Origin: Epiperipatus broadwayi
Taxonomy: Eukaryota; Onychophora; Udeonychophora; Euonychophora; Peripatidae
Assembly (NCBI GenBank): GCA_028023455.1
Contig: JAQFVV010006294.1
Span: forward strand, 246,001-310,000
Direction: 5' to 3'
DNA: 64,000 nt
A model generated the notes under the pieces. It saw only the letters and a list, made by a program, of their open reading frames with translations. It made no database searches and was not told the DNA's origin. The position numbers and the translations under genes were made by a program. Positions within the stretch are counted from its first letter, which is position 1. Every line of letters begins with the position of its first letter. Below, piece after piece: positions 24,400 to 38,299 of the stretch.

Positions 24400-24735
24400 C
24401 TAGATTGAGTTCAGATCTATATGAATATATAAGCTAATGAGCTTGGATTGAAAATATTAGTGTTTTCAATTTAAGACTCATAGTTTTGTAGTTAAGTAGA
24501 GATAAAAGGTGGCTGCTGGAGGGTTGCATTAGATCCTAAGATCTAGGTGCAGTGCTCTCAGATCCAAGGCTCCTCATTGATGAAGGCCACAAGCCAGAAA
24601 CTAGTCTGGAGATATTGGATGAGTAGGCACTAGATGGGGATTTTATGCACAAGCCTTCTGGCATCCATTGATTACTCTGCTTGGACTGAGAGGCAATACG
24701 TATAGAGAATTTTGCCTGTTTTAATAAAAAAATCA
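24400..24735 (+). mobile_element. Truncated, partly decayed hammerhead-family element
   Basis: A single unit in ribozyme-sense orientation, from AAAATGTATGGATACTAG to TTTTGCCTGTTTTAATAAAA. It lacks the tandem and inverted partners. The ribozyme at 24562-24620 has the first core base changed (UUGAUGA) and an extra mismatch in stem I, so it should be inactive. AATAAAAA occurs at both edges, a weak candidate for the target duplication. Confidence 0.75.
24562..24620 (+). pseudogene. Mutated hammerhead ribozyme
   Basis: The 59-nt fold aligns with the intact copies, but core CUGAUGA reads UUGAUGA and one stem I pair is C-A. Stem II GGC-CACAA-GCC and GAAAC...GUC remain. Loss of the invariant C3 is expected to abolish cleavage. 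Confidence 0.7.
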
Positions 24736-24739
24736 TTTA

Positions 24740-25389
24740 AAATAGTATAGTATTATGATGTATTTAATATGGAACTGTTAGTGTTAATATCAGATGACAA
24801 AACATAGCAGAATACCTTCTATCTGACATTTATTTTCAATTTTTGTCCTGAATCGACTTTGATCTGAGTTTAAAAACAGATCTGAAATAATCTTCAGTTT
24901 CCCAAATGTTTGTTATATAAATTTGTATGAAACATTTTTTTTAAAAAAAAACATTATTGAAAAACATTTATTGATGAATATATTAATGAAAATGTGCACT
25001 TTTATATTTTTGGTTCAAAGACTAAAACAATGAGATCAAACTAATATAATGAGATAATTGGTTAAGAGTAAACCAATTAATTAAAGAAATAGAATCAAAA
25101 CATAGCTAGATATGCAGCAATAATGATTGTTAATAATAATAACTTTTTTTGATAAAATTATTAGAATTTAGCTTTTAAAATAATTTTAGCATTCCAATAA
25201 GTGTCAAAAAAAAATAACGAAAATCAGAAACAAAACAAAATGAGATAATCAGAAATAAAGCAAGACTTTACATAAATATCTAAAAACTGAATTGGTACAT
25301 TTAAATTACATTATTTTCTTTAAAATGCATATGCCTTTCGGTAAGCAAATTATGGTAATTTTTCATAATTTATTAGTTTTCAATATTAA
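24740..25389. other. AT-rich noncoding DNA
   Basis: No exon or repeat of clear structure recognised between the hammerhead element and the LINE 3' fragment. Confidence 0.5.
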
Positions 25390-25742
25390 TGACATCATTT
25401 AGTCTGGGGTGTGTGTGAAAATATGCAATTGCACAGGATGGCGAAGTACCTAGCTGTAGCCATGAAATCTGAAACTAGTTATTTAATTGCACTATCGTCT
25501 TTACCAGATTCAAGACATTCTGTTTCATTCTATGGACGATGCCTCTGACCTTGTCAGGACGGATTCTCCCCCTATTGCTGTGATGACAGGGATGGTATGA
25601 CCTACCTCCTAACCATCCTATTTGAACTGTATTCCTGTAAACCCATTGCAGACAATGCTTGTTAACAGCAGCTCTAACTATTACCTGTATACAGAATTAT
25701 GTACCTTGCTCTATAATTGAATAAAATATATTTTTTGAAAGT
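25390..25742 (+). repeat. LINE 3'-end fragment
   Basis: A higher-GC stretch ending AATAAAATATATTTTTTGAAAG, closely like the 3' end of the LINE at 1-2962. No coding motif survives. It is best read as a 5'-truncated LINE insertion of the same or a related family. Confidence 0.5.
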
Positions 25743-26084
25743 AAAAAAAGGAAAATGTATTTTTTTTTTTAAATACTTTGTTAGACAATAGGAAATGAAC
25801 AATCCTTAATAAACTATAAATAACTTAAAACTGTATATTAAAATAAAATTTAAAAAATCCCATATATATATTGCACTACATTTAGAGAACTGACATCAAA
25901 TTTTATTAAGCCAATATTTCATCAAATAACTATTAAAACATAGGTCCGTCTTATAGCAAATTTATCAGCATACAATCAAAGATGTAAATAGAACAAGCAA
26001 TAATGAAAACATATCAAATGTAAAAATAAGGCAGTAATTATTTTATTATTCTAGTCATCTATTATAAGCTCAAGTAATACTAAA

Positions 26085-26360
26085 CCACTCATATCTCATA
26101 CTAGTTTTCAATTTATGCCTTTCATCATTAGATTGGCCTCAAAACACTTAGATCTTCTGAATCGAACTTTTCACTGCATAGCCACCTTTTATTTTTTATT
26201 TATTATTATGTTAATAGCCTAAAATACAAAACATTTTAATATATAAATCAAATCAACTAGTTAAATTGGTCTGATATTAAATCATTATTATATATTTTAT
26301 TATTCTCAGTTTTTTCTTTGAAAAACTAAAGGCACCTATCATTCTTTAAGAACACTGTAA
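26085..26360 (-). repeat. Strongly decayed hammerhead-family relic (left arm)
   Basis: CATACTAGTTTTCAATTTAT, GCCTTTCATCATTAGATTGG, GATCTTCTGAATC and GCCACCTTTTATTTTTTA align in order with the unit found at 49.3 kb. Minus strand ribozyme core is reduced to ATGATGAAAGGC and GAAAAC. An inverted counterpart lies at 26620-26760, so the palindromic plan is old. Confidence 0.5.
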
Positions 26361-26619
26361 TATGATTATTTCTGCTTATATATATAACATGTATTAGGAA
26401 TAATTTTCTTTGTTCTATTCCACTCATTCTAGCCAAAAAAATTAAAAAGTCCTATGGTTATTAAAAAACAGGATATAAAAACAGTTACTGTTTTGGTGTT
26501 GCATCTTCATAACTACACAAGCAGGTTAGCTCAGATTCAAGCATTAAAGTGTTTTGAAAATTCAGTTATTAGTTTTATAACAAAAAAAGAAAAGGTGAAA
26601 TGTGCATTATGTTTAGATA

Positions 26620-26760
26620 CAGTAGATTGGAGCTTCTAATTGATGAAAATTGTAAGTCAGAAACTAATTTGAAATTTGAATAGGATAACATTGGATATGG
26701 ATATTTTCAACAGAATATTATACATAAGCAGAGAAAATAATATAATAGTAGTTGATCTAA
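26620..26760 (+). repeat. Decayed hammerhead-family relic (right arm)
   Basis: AATTGATGAAAATTGTAAGT followed by CAGAAACTAATTTG matches the ribozyme core in plus orientation, and downstream sequence (TTGGATATGG, ACATAAGCA) matches the flank of the unit. The core C is lost and stem II no longer pairs. Confidence 0.5.
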
Positions 26761-26794
26761 TTATTACTTTCTTATAAAACTATGACTGTAGAAA

Positions 26795-28700
26795 AAAAAT
26801 TGCTGTTAACTAAAAGGAAACTCTTTGATTCCTCTTTAAGCTTTAAAGGAACTGAGCAGGATAAATTCCTATTCTTGTCATTGCAAAGCATTCGTCAGTA
26901 TGTGAGTTTATTAGCTTCTTACCAATGTGTTTAAGATCTAGAAGTACTATGATCTTTCCAGCTGCCTATAGTCCTTAACTGAAATATCAATTGAGTTTTC
27001 TTAAAGACAGAATGAATACATGTGAATGAACTTTTTTTTTAAGTAGAATAATTACAGTCATGACAAACAAAAAATTTTGGTCCTTATTTTAGGAGGCTGT
27101 AAAGTTGCAAACCAAGACAGCAGTTGGCAGATGAAGGCAGGGAATACTAAGAATCCCCTTAGTGCAGACCTAAGCTGTCATTTGGTGAGACCTTTTATTT
27201 AGGTATTTACAACTGCAAATCATTTTCAAATGAAGAAAAATTGCATGAATTGAAATAATTATCTAATATTAAATGGGACATTGTTGGATTTGGTAAAATT
27301 AGAAGATGAAGAGACAATTGATTTAAAAGTGAACATGTACTATATTTCAAGGATATAAATATTGAAAGCACACATAGAGTGGGATTCATTATAAATAAAA
27401 AGTAAAAGAACAATATTGTTTTAAAGATTGATGGTGTATCAAATAGAGTAATAAGATTAGTTATTCAGCTTATTGGAGGATATGAAATGCAGATAATTCA
27501 GCTCCAATAAGACGTCACTGTGATGAAAAAGTAGAGGATTTTTATATAGATGTAGAAAAGACTTTTGATCAGACCAAAAAATTTAAAGTTGTCATAAGAG
27601 TTTTTATTTCTAGGATTGGTAAACGATTGAAAGATGAGAGTTCTGTGGAAAAATTTGGCTATGGTGATAAAAATGAGAGAGAACACAGTAAAACTTTATA
27701 TTATGAATTCTTTCTAAATGTTAAATGGAAATGAACATGGAAGTATCCAAATGAAGGTTGTTAATAAAGTAAGATACATGTTAATGCAAAACTAGAGACA
27801 AAAATTATTACGAAAAATAATATTCACAGTTGACATTTCTAACTTATGTGTTAACACAAAACTAGAAAGAAACAAAAATTATTAAAAAGTAGTGTTCACA
27901 GTAGATATTTCTAACTTTCAAAAAAATTCCAATCAATTTAAATTAGAATATACAAATCATTATAAAATATTAAGAGATGTTGAAGATAGTTTAAATTTGA
28001 AGAAATCAATAGGAAAATAATTAAAAACTGCAACAAAAATAGCTGCTATAAAAAAGCAATAAATGATCGATAAAATTTCTGAGAGTCATAAAAAAATGAA
28101 GAAATATGAAAATATATAAAAATCATCCATTAAGAAGGAGTGAATATCTAGACTCTAGAGTTTTGTAATATGGTACAAAAAAGAGCTAATAACAATATAA
28201 GAAAATATAACTATGAATTAGCCAGAAAAACTATAGAAGAGAATAAAAGTCTCAAAAATATAAAACAATATGTTGGTATTGATAAGAAATTTATTTCTGC
28301 AATAAGAAAAAAAAGATGGAATTATTACTAAAAAGAGAGGTGACATCATGAAATATTTGGAAGAGTTTTATGAAAAATTATATAGCAATAAAGAAGATAA
28401 AACCTTCAGGTAATGATGGAATTATAAATATCTTAAAAGGAGCAGGTGAAGAAATAAAAAAATTGTTATTAAAGTTATAGATCAAATGTCTAAATGATAA
28501 AGATGTATCAGATGATTGGAAAAGTGCATACTGATATTGATATTTAAAAAAAAGAGCTGATATTAGAAATTATAGACTTTTATTAGTTCTATACGAAATT
28601 TTTCTCAGATAAGAGCAAACTGGATTTAAAAATGATTTTAGCACAGTAGATAACATCCAACTATTGAGAAGTTATAGAAAGTACCAAAAAATTGAATCAT
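26795..28700 (+). mobile_element. Degraded RTE LINE copy, same family as 12298-15825
   Basis: Homology to the intact copy begins in its 5' untranslated part (CTTTGATTCCTCTTTAAGCT at about 26820 against CTTTGATTCCTCTTGGAGGC at about 12516) and runs through the endonuclease and into the reverse transcriptase. Corresponding phrases include GGAGGCTGTAAAG (27091), ATTTACAACTGCAAATCATT (27205) and GGTAATGATGGAATTAT (28410). Many stops, shifts and internal deletions are present and the 3' half is largely missing. The 5' untranslated similarity supports the left limit of the family near 12478. Confidence 0.85.
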
Positions 28701-29699
28701 ACTGCTTCAAAATTTATTACAGTACTAGCAAATAAATTATAATTCAACTAATAGAATGAAAAATCTTATTAAAAATTTATATCAGGTAACAAAAAAAAAG
28801 GTCAATGCAAAAAAAAGAAATAGTAAGTCTAACTATTGTCTAACTAATTAAGCTTTGAATAGAATACAAGGAGAAAATGTATTTAAAATATATATAACAA
28901 CAACAGCTATGAGTATAAGAGCAAGTAGTCTCTTGAAAGCGCTCAGCTCTTTAATTTAATAGCTTTATATTTTAATAAATTAAAAAAAAAAAAATCGCTT
29001 TATTCTAGCTTCATTATCTGTGCAAACAGCGCATATATATATATATTAGTTTAAAATATATACATTAAATGGAGTAAATACCTGTACTAAATATATTTAA
29101 ATAATCATTACATGAGTATCAATAAGATAAATTAAAATTAAAAATAAATAAATATAAACCTATATAAATTATTTAATAATAAAAGCAATTAAAATTATAA
29201 AGATTCAAAACAATGGGTTTAACACAATAAATAATAATAAATTATATATAATAAAATGATCAAGTAAGCATCATTTAAAAAAAAAAAATATGAATAATAA
29301 AGTGAAAATAAAAATATTTTATAGTCAACTAAAAGTTAAATAAATTAAATGCCATCTAATAAATGAATTAGACTTGTTGCTATAATTGTTTGCAGTATGG
29401 ACGATTTGTTTACAAAAGCAAAAATGACACCTGGGGAAAAAAATTATATTAGTTGTACACTTTCAAATGGCAGGTTGTGACTACAAATAATATAGCAAAA
29501 TAGATGATACAAGAAAAGATGACTATAAAAATTCAACCTAAAGCATACAACAGAAATATATACATAATTAAAGATGCACCTAAAATGAGAATGTAATGAT
29601 AGTTAGCTAGAAAGAAATATAACATACATTTTGATAGTAATAAAACTGTTTCAAATACATATTTAATAGAAATCAATTATATAAGTATTATTTACTTTT
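28701..29699. other. AT-rich noncoding DNA
   Basis: No gene or structured repeat recognised; a short AT dinucleotide run lies near 29037. Confidence 0.5.
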
Positions 29700-29703
29700 A
29701 TAC

Positions 29704-31866
29704 TGTAACGGGCACATACGGACGTTACATTATTTTTTATTAGTAAACATATAAATAAATAAAAAGTTTGCCAATAAAAACTTTTTTTTTTTTTTAAGAA
29801 TTAAAAATAATAAAAAAATCATCTTAAACTCGCATATATATAAAATTGCACAGATAAATAATTATTAAAATAAAACTTTATTAAAGAAAAAGTATTTTAA
29901 AAACAAAAACTTAAAAAGATTTAGAGATAAAAATATATCTTTAATCTTGGAAAACACATTAATTAATCAGAAATAGAAATGATTGTTTTAATTAGTTAAA
30001 TGTAAACCAGCCTTGGGCATTTAAATGTAAAACCATCGGTCAGATAGGAAAACAATAGAAACTGTTAGCAAATAAGAAGAAATCCCTATGGAATCGGACC
30101 TCAGCGAAAGGACCATCGCATCGATGATGTAATGTAAATTCAATCCTTCAAATTAATATAAAAGAACAAGTTTGAAAATTATTAAGGATTATTACGATGT
30201 GACTATATGTATTAGTACAGAGTTGGAGGTGAAGGGATTGACAGACGCACTTTCAATTCCTTCAGCTGTTAAAGAAAAGGGAGTGAAACATCGTTTTCTT
30301 CATTGAGGACCAGTTAAAGCAAAAACCTCCAGATGAATAAATAAAGCAACGGCTAAATGGATACCAATATCTTCAGGACGGTGTGGGAATTCCCATTCAA
30401 ACTTACAAACGACAGATAAAGATGAACTGTTTAAAACCGTAAGAACTTTACAATTAATGAACATTAAATTAAAAACTTTTCGTATTTAAAATAATTGCAT
30501 TAGTTTCCTATCTGACTAAAGTAGTTAAAATGTTATTTGATGTATTTTTTATTTATTTGTTTAAAATCATTTCCATTTATTTAATTTTGTTCTTTAAGTT
30601 TATTTATGATTTCTGTTTTCCGATAAATTAAAATATCTCAATGTTAAACTTAAGTCGGGCGTGAATGGCTGTATAGATTTGTAAAGTTATATTAGGGGAG
30701 GGTAATCTTAGGTTATTTGTGTCATTGTTAAATTGGGTCAATGGATTGGATATATTGATGTGATTAGTAGATGTAATATCAGATTCGCTACGGGCAGAAT
30801 CGTTTCATACGCTGCACTCACCCGTTTGCCTATGGAAGGATTATAAGACGGAGAACGCAGTTCCTTTCTATGGAGTTTTTTTTTTTATTGCTCTTCTTGT
30901 CAGATAGATGTCATACTCCTATTTGACAAGAGGCAATTTCTTCTCTTAACTTTTTGGTGCTGCCGTATTTCGTATTACATTGAATGCCTTGATATATCAG
31001 ATAAATTGATGCCAGTTTTGGCTGCGAACCTTTAGCCTAAGGTTAAATGGGGATAGAATGTTTTATTTTCAAATGCAAATCTATGTAGTCTATTCATACT
31101 CGACACTAAATAAAAATGCATTAAATTTAAGTTGTTTATAGATGCTTGTATGGATTGGTTATCGGTTAAGTATGTTTTGGGTTTTCATATTTGATCAAAA
31201 TATATAGACATTCGATAAATAATGATACCTTACGGTGAGTATCTAAAATGTATTTATTCAGATGTCTTTTAAGTTATTGGTGACAATGCAAGTATCTTAT
31301 GGTGAATCCTATTGGGTTACTTATAAATTTCCCTCTGCAATTGTCAGTATCAATGATTTTATATTTTGATCGTTTATGTTTATTTTGAAATGTTTTTAAC
31401 CGTTGTAATCTATGTAACCGATCTATATTCAACATTATTAAAACAAATTTTTATAATTCCATCTGTGCGAACTTAATTAAAATGTAAACTTATAATATAA
31501 TAGAAATTAAAATGTAAATTAAAATCTAAAGTAAAGTTAAAAAATAATGTTAAATGTTAAAATGTAAACTGATACTAAAACAATTTTCAATCTTATATAT
31601 ATATATGCATAAATAAATATTTGTATGTTAATTACTGGCAGTGGCTTATTTTATTCTTTTTTTATATATACTCTTATATTATATTATTAAATCTCTGCTA
31701 TTCCACTGAGCTAGTGACATGGGCTAACGACCGGATGCAAAATAAAAAAAAAATATTTTTTTTTGACTTACGTATCTGCCTACTTTATAAATTTTTCTAG
31801 GTTCAAATGCCTAGATGGCGCCCTGTAGTGCAGATTACATTAAGTTTTATTCTCCGGATCGTTACA
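29704..31866 (+). mobile_element. Solo LTR-like element with ATAC duplication
   Basis: Begins TGTAACGGGCACATACGGAC and ends CGTTACA, flanked by ATAC at 29700-29703 and 31867-31870. These are the same terminal heptamers as the element at 7936-9388, with a target duplication of the same length. The 2.16-kb interior has no gag or pol frame. A hairpin (ATTGCTCTTCTTGTCA...TTGACAAGAGGCAAT, about 30888-30941) and a GC-richer part near 30780-30860 are visible. Confidence 0.6.
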
Positions 31867-31870
31867 ATAC

Positions 31871-33474
31871 TATACACTCAAATGCAATCAAGTGACAGGA
31901 ATCTATTTTCATTTCATTATATAATTTTAAAATTCAACATTAATTTAGAATTAAAATATTTTGGAAGACAATAATTTGAAGATTTTATCAATTACAAATA
32001 AATAATAATCAGAAATTTTTCTTAAAAAAAAAAAGAAACACATTATAAAAGGATCAATTACAATTGTATATATTATATTCATACTTAGTCACATGTCAGA
32101 ACATGTATTCAAAATACATGGTAATGGTCAGGTTTGTCCATTTGCTCAAAAGACCGAAAGTCGGAGCCAGAGAACCGAAAGCTGACCAAGTTGGGATAGT
32201 AATATCCTACATCTGATCAGACTTCAACTCTCTTACCCGTGCTTCCAAGCCAACCCATTGCGAATGACATGTCTGAGGTTACACTCAATATCTCTTTATT
32301 CACATTCCAGCAATAGCAAAGCAGTAAAACATGAGATACCCCCCCCCAACACATGATATTATATAACGTAACTAGTGATTCATAAAGTAATGAGCAAAAA
32401 TGGAGACTGAGATAAGTTTATATTTCATAAATTTAATGTAACACTTAATAAGTTATAAAGCAAATAAATTAGGTATAGTTTGCTCACATGCAGGTGAGTG
32501 AATACTCAGGGTTACAAATAATATAGTGCTCACACACAGATGAATGAATATTCAGAGTTACAAATATAATAAAGCAAATTATATAATGCTCACACGCAAG
32601 TGAGTGGCTTTTGAGGTTACAAATGTTTAATTAGTCTATGACTTTAATATGCTCAACTCATGCTATGTTCTATATAGTGGAAATCAATAATAGTTAGAGT
32701 GATCAATTTATTGGTAACTGATAGAGATTATATTATTTTTAATAAGTTTAAACTCAACTATAACGATATTTGCATGGTATTATATATAATTGCCACACAG
32801 ATAAACGTATAAGTCAGATTCCGAATCAGATCAAAGCTGAAGTTACTTCTAGGAAAGCTGAACTGAGGTGTGGCAGTCGAACGTCAGATTCTACTGCATT
32901 ATAAACTATAGTATCAGAATAAGTGCGGCTCGAAGGTGTTCTTAATTGAGGTGTATTACCTAGTAATCAGTTCCCCAGACCGAGCTACTTGCTATAATAT
33001 GAAGAGGCCCTTTTATTCAAGTGAGCAGAACAGTGGCTTACGAGCCCTTTGGAACGCTTTGGTTCCTTCAAATACAAATAAATGTCACAGTTGCCTAAAC
33101 TTTTGAGGCGTGACTTGATGTGGAAACGATCCTGGTGTAGGCCATTATAGGTATAGCAAGGAGAGATGCATATTTATGCTAACTAGCAACACATACACAA
33201 TATTAATTTAATATTTCATAAATTAATTACACCAAAATCTTAGCTTCTTTCAGTGCTACTACCACTGGTCAGTTCATAAATGAGATTATTAAGTCACATG
33301 ATAAAGGTGATAATAAGAATCTGATTTAAGGATCTCTGCCTAGCTTCTTAATCTTTAATTAAATGGAGTTATAGTAAATTTAAAGATTTACTAGAACTTG
33401 AAACATTAATAATATGTTGTATAATTTACATCTAATATCAAACGAACTGATTTTTAAATGATCTACATCATATG
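31871..33474. other. Unclassified repeat-like DNA, partly GC-richer
   Basis: The stretch 32140-33240 is less AT-rich than its surroundings (ACCGAAAGTCGGAGCCAGAG and similar). It includes three loosely repeated units with GCTCACA...GTTACAAAT (about 32482-32630). It looks like retroelement noncoding sequence, but no ends or duplications could be fixed. No gene seen. Confidence 0.35.
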
Positions 33475-33690
33475 GATTCTTAAATAGCTCATGCAAAATA
33501 TTGATTCTTAAATAACTTACTCAAATATTAATTTTAAATAACTTGCAAAATATCCATTTTAAATAACTTACGCAAAATATACATTTTAAATAATTTGTGC
33601 AAAATATACATTTTAAATAACTTGTGCAAAATATACATTTTAAATAACTTGCGCAAAATATGCATTTTAAATAATTTATTTTGTGCATTA
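33475..33690. repeat. 27-bp minisatellite, about eight units
   Basis: Units of the form GCAAAATATACATTTTAAAT plus AACTTGT recur, best conserved at 33565-33680 and more diverged to the left. The repetitive cysteine-rich open frame on the minus strand is produced by the array and is not a gene. Confidence 0.9.
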
Positions 33691-33699
33691 TAAGTAACT

Positions 33700-35572
33700 G
33701 ATTCACTCTAGCATAAATAATAGTTTGATTTCAGAAGGAGGTTTTGCCTATATTTCTTTATATTACAATAATCTGACATAATGTAAAAGTGCTTACTCGC
33801 CCCTTTGATAATTATTAAAACTCACAAAACTCTGTTCTGATGAACATAGCATAGATTAATAAACATGAAATTAAAACTAAAGATAGATGGCATAAGAACA
33901 AATTGCAGAAAATGATCAATAAAGTTATAATTTAGAAATGAAGAATGTGTTAGAAATGTTTTATAGAACCTAAATATTTATGCTTACTTAAAATATTTAT
34001 GATCAAGTAAGAATTTTGAGTGTGCTCTAAGCTTTAAAGTGAATTTAATATAAACAGTTTAGTTTAACATTTAAATGATATAATTAAATACGAGATTTGA
34101 TTAGTTAGCTAGCTTTTAATTTGGAATGGGTTTAGTAATAAAATTAATGCATTCTGCAGAATGATTTACCGATAAAGTCTTTCAAGGCATTCTTTACTGT
34201 GTGTCTTCTCTCTTTCAAATCGGCTGTGGCTTTTCTAGGTTTGAGTCTGGATGCAGCTTTGTAAATTTATTTCGGTGGCGGCATTCCTCCATCACTGGGC
34301 TGGGCTCGGACTGAGGTTGATGTTTTCTCCCATTCTGTAGCAGTGGTCCAGGGAAAATAGATGGCTGTCCAAGCCCCTTAGCCAATGGTCTTCATTTGAA
34401 CAGCTTTGGTAATGCCTTAGTAGAATTCAGCTTGCTAAAGTAATGCGGGAACAGCTTAATTATTTTTCGGCACTGGTCTTTTAGAAAATATGTATCAGCA
34501 GTAACAACCATTTTTGATGGCTACTACAGGCCTTTTTTTATATTCTACTTTTGACAGTAAATCCCTCCCCTTTTTACTTTTGCCACATCACTTGTTTACT
34601 GGTTCGAACTTCACCTTTAACTACATTTCCACTTAGTTTTTAATATTTGCTATACTTAAATCTGGACTTAAAAGCTCTATTCCCTAGAGTTTTCCAATTT
34701 GCGTCATAGCTACATCCAGAGTTAAAGATCTATTCCCTAGAGTTTTGCAATAGCACTTAGTATGAATTTATGCCTGACTGAATTTTATAATTTGTCTTAG
34801 TTATAATTTTAAATGGATCAAGTTTCAGCCAAAAGATTATTTTTAGACGAAAAAACTCGTAAACAAAATTACAGCTTGTGTAATTTTAAACAAACAATAA
34901 AACTTGAAAATTATTTAAAATGAATATTGAAAGTTAAATGAATAATTTTATAAATTTAAATCTATTATTTTGTTATATACATAAATTCTAGCTACACACT
35001 GCTATGTTTACTTCAGTTTTAGCAAACATAAATGAATATGTGCGTATATAAATATTTATGACTGTATTTTCATATAGTTAAAAAGGTGATTATACACATA
35101 CCTACTCAGCAATATTACAAGCACACTCAAAGTTTTAAATTAAAGAAATACACGCAATCTGAGTGAAACAAAATACACTATTATAGAATATAATAGGTGA
35201 AACAGATCTGTTTCAAGATATATAATTTTATGATACAATTTGTGGTTATGTATTTCATGTAAATATATTGATTCATAAATGCCATGTAATACTATTTTTC
35301 TTTCATCCTGAAGATTATTCTCTAAAAACTACTCTGCAAATCTGATTGCTACATATTTTGTATTCCATTTGAAGAACAATAAACCTCTTCCTGAAAATAA
35401 ATTAGTCTGAAGAGCTTCCGTGTATGATTGATATTGCTGGAAAGCTTAGTGCTATTTTTAAAAGTAATTTGTCAAGCAAGATTCAAATTTAGGTTTGATT
35501 TAACCATTAAAATATGAGTAAAGCTATTAATATCTGATTCTTAAATAAGAATTATTAGTAGTGATTAATCCA
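33700..35572. other. Noncoding DNA with a GC-richer island
   Basis: A GC-richer island at about 34190-34620 (GGCGGCATTCCTCCATCACT, GGGCTGGGCTCGGACTGAGG) carries no usable frame and no splice-flanked exon that I can recognise. It may belong to the same old retroelement as 32140-33240. Flanks are plain AT-rich DNA. Confidence 0.35.
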
Positions 35573-36185
35573 CTGATATTATCATCATCATTTTCAATCA
35601 TAGTTGATGCACATGATCGTTTCTTCAAATTAAATCTGGTTTCTCTTTTCCATAGCTCTCTCACAATTCCAACAGCAAAGTTTCTGCTTTCATTCAACAA
35701 TCTAACATGTAGTCACTTTCTAGGTCTTTTATAATTCTGCTTTACTTTCATTTGGATACTTCTAAATCATTCCTTCTTAAAGGAATTCATAATATAGTTT
35801 TTCATTTATTACAAATTCTCTCATTATTTCACCATAACCAAATTTATCCACAATATTTTCAATTTCCAACCAAGTCTCCTATAAAAATTTTAAAATAGTT
35901 TGATATGATCAAAAGCATTTAGTACATTTTTACAAAAATTCTCTATTTTTTCATGACAATGGGAATTTGTTGAGACATAAGTCTAAATTATCAGCAATTG
36001 GAAGTCCTATTAAGATGAAAACTAAACTTGCCACTCAGTCTGATAATTGTCAATCTCCACAATGTCATTCATTCATTATGCATTTAGAGATGAATCCCAC
36101 TCTCCTTATGCTTACAATACAATTTTATGCCTTTATTGTAAAGTACATATCAACTTTTCAAATCAATAGACTATATTTTTTTTTT
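35573..36185 (-). mobile_element. Internally deleted RTE LINE fragment
   Basis: On the minus strand the fragment ends in ATGATGATGATAATATC, the RTE tail type. Its 3' coding part (GACCTAGAAAGTGACTACAT) is joined directly to the endonuclease part (AGTATCCAAATGAAAG, then ATTGTGGAGATTGA), skipping the reverse transcriptase. Order and wording follow the copy at 12298-15825. Many base changes show it is old. Confidence 0.75.
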
Positions 36186-36189
36186 TTTT

Positions 36190-38299
36190 AACTTCATAAA
36201 ATTCAACAAAGTTCCAGAGAAAATGATTCAAAGCTTGAAGAAGTTTAGCAAAAATTCATACAGGAAATATACAGTACATTTGTCTCATTCAAATGTTTGT
36301 TTTTTTTTACTTTTACTAGCACAGTTGTAGATTTAAATTGATGCATGTCTAAGGAATTAAAAAAAAAGTTACTTTCCTGAAAAAGAAAACGCTGCCATTA
36401 TTAATTTAATTGATTAACTAATGATAATTGTAGAAATTTATTAATCTAATATGCTGAATGGTTTATACAGATTTGCTTCAGAATTCTCATGTATTTGCCA
36501 TATAGAATTATGAATAAATTTATCATAAATAAGACTTCCAATTAAATTAGAAGTATTTATACCATTATTCTGGTTGGAGTAGTTTTGATAAAATCTCAAC
36601 AGAATTTAATTTTTGTAGCTTACAAATATGCTTTGAGATGTTTTAACAACTTTTTTGGTTATTGCCTATAGATGGAAAGAAGAGGAAGAAAGGAGATTGT
36701 TTAATTTTACCTTCCAGATTTGTAATGCAGATATTTTCAGTGTAACAATATTTTAATTTGAACATTAGGGAAACATTTCATAATATGAATATAACTTTTT
36801 GTAATATCAAACTCAATCATAATTCTACCTTATGCTATTTAGGAATAACCTTGGATCATAACCTCATTTTCCTCATCTAATATCAGATAAAAATATTTTA
36901 AATATAAATATTTTAAGGACAGACTCCTTAGTACAAGCTTATTTCATTGGTGAATACTGTATCCATGTTTGCAGAAAGTTTGCACATTAAACTTTTGAAT
37001 ATTCAATTAAAAAATTATTATGAGAAATATTAATTGAAATTCTTTACTTATTTACAGTGGTTTGCTATTCTTTTATATATTCCTCCACCAGAACATCAAT
37101 TGAGAAGTTGCTTCACAGAAATATATAAAAGCTATTAAAAAGATTGGACTTGTCAAAAAATTCAAGATTTAATTTCAAGCTTCATCTGGATGTTCAATTA
37201 AGACACTTCAGCTGAAAAAATCTGATATAAAATATGTACTTCAGTATTGATGTACTCAGCTACCTATATATGATTTTCTCTTTAGTTGAATCTTTAAACA
37301 TTATTTTGGCTTCATGAAAAAATATTAAGATGACAAATCAATCAATTGAAGATTCTTTGGATTTGAAAACAGGGATTTAGCATAGTAATACTATAATGAT
37401 TTAATATATAAATTTGATGTGTAATAAAAAGGTCTTTCTTTGGCCAACTTTTAGTATTATATGTCTTTTCAATTTCTTCTTTGCTTTTAAAAAAATAGGA
37501 GAGAGGGTGGAGGAATGAAAGAAAAGATGGTGAATTGTGAGTTTTCAAGACTGATTTTGATTTCTTGTAATATTCACCTATTCATATATAAAAGTAGGTT
37601 GAAGTAAAGAAGGATTCCCTCTTTTCTTCATAGCATAAGCTTGTGTTTAAGACCTGTAGAGGTCTCTACCTTCGAATTTTTCAGACGCTTATTCCTAAGG
37701 TTACAGCCTTAGTAAATATTACTTAATATAATAATGTGCGTTTAATAAAATTTATAATTACTAATATTAACTTAGAAAATTAATTTATATAGATAATTTC
37801 AAGTGACCTCTCCTTATTTGTAATTAGCAAATTGGTTTGGAATTTTTCAATCTTATTACATTTTATAAGTTTTAAATTTCTTTCTTATTAGTTTTTTTAA
37901 AAGTGAGGGAGTAGGGGGTAGCGAAATACGAACAATCATAGAGGCATTGTCGACAAATATGAAAACAATTGTAAACTTCATTCAATACAAATTCAAAATA
38001 AACCAAGCAATCTGAATAAAAATGAAATGGCTGGCTTTGAAACAACAACAATTTTTTTTTTAAAAAAAAAATTAAAATGAAACTAAAAACAAAATAAAGA
38101 CAATTTAAATAAACAGCTCTGAATGTAATGTTTCCATTTATTTTACAAATCAAAACATTTTTAATGATATCAATGAACAACACAAAGTTTATTTTTTAAT
38201 TAATTTTTAAAAAGAAAAAAAAAGAATTTATTTTAACATGTGATTGCAGGAAAATGGTTCCCTTTTTTATCTTTTAGTTTTCTGGGTACTTATGTATTT
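36190..38299. other. AT-rich noncoding DNA
   Basis: No supported gene. A segment near 37070-37160 (CTTCACAGAAATATATAAAA) resembles the inverted-repeat arms of the element at 50622-51209 and may be a relic of it. Open frames at 37342-37548 and 37872-38183 are low-complexity. Confidence 0.4.

Noticed and set aside
33521-33706. Cysteine-rich repetitive open frame on the minus strand
   Set aside because: It is produced by the 27-bp minisatellite; no start context, splice sites or homology seen.
33830-33850. CTGATGAAC as another hammerhead core
   Set aside because: No GAAA or pairing stems follow at suitable distance.
37872-38183. 103-residue open frame, minus strand
   Set aside because: Composition is that of random AT-rich sequence; no family recognised and no supporting context.
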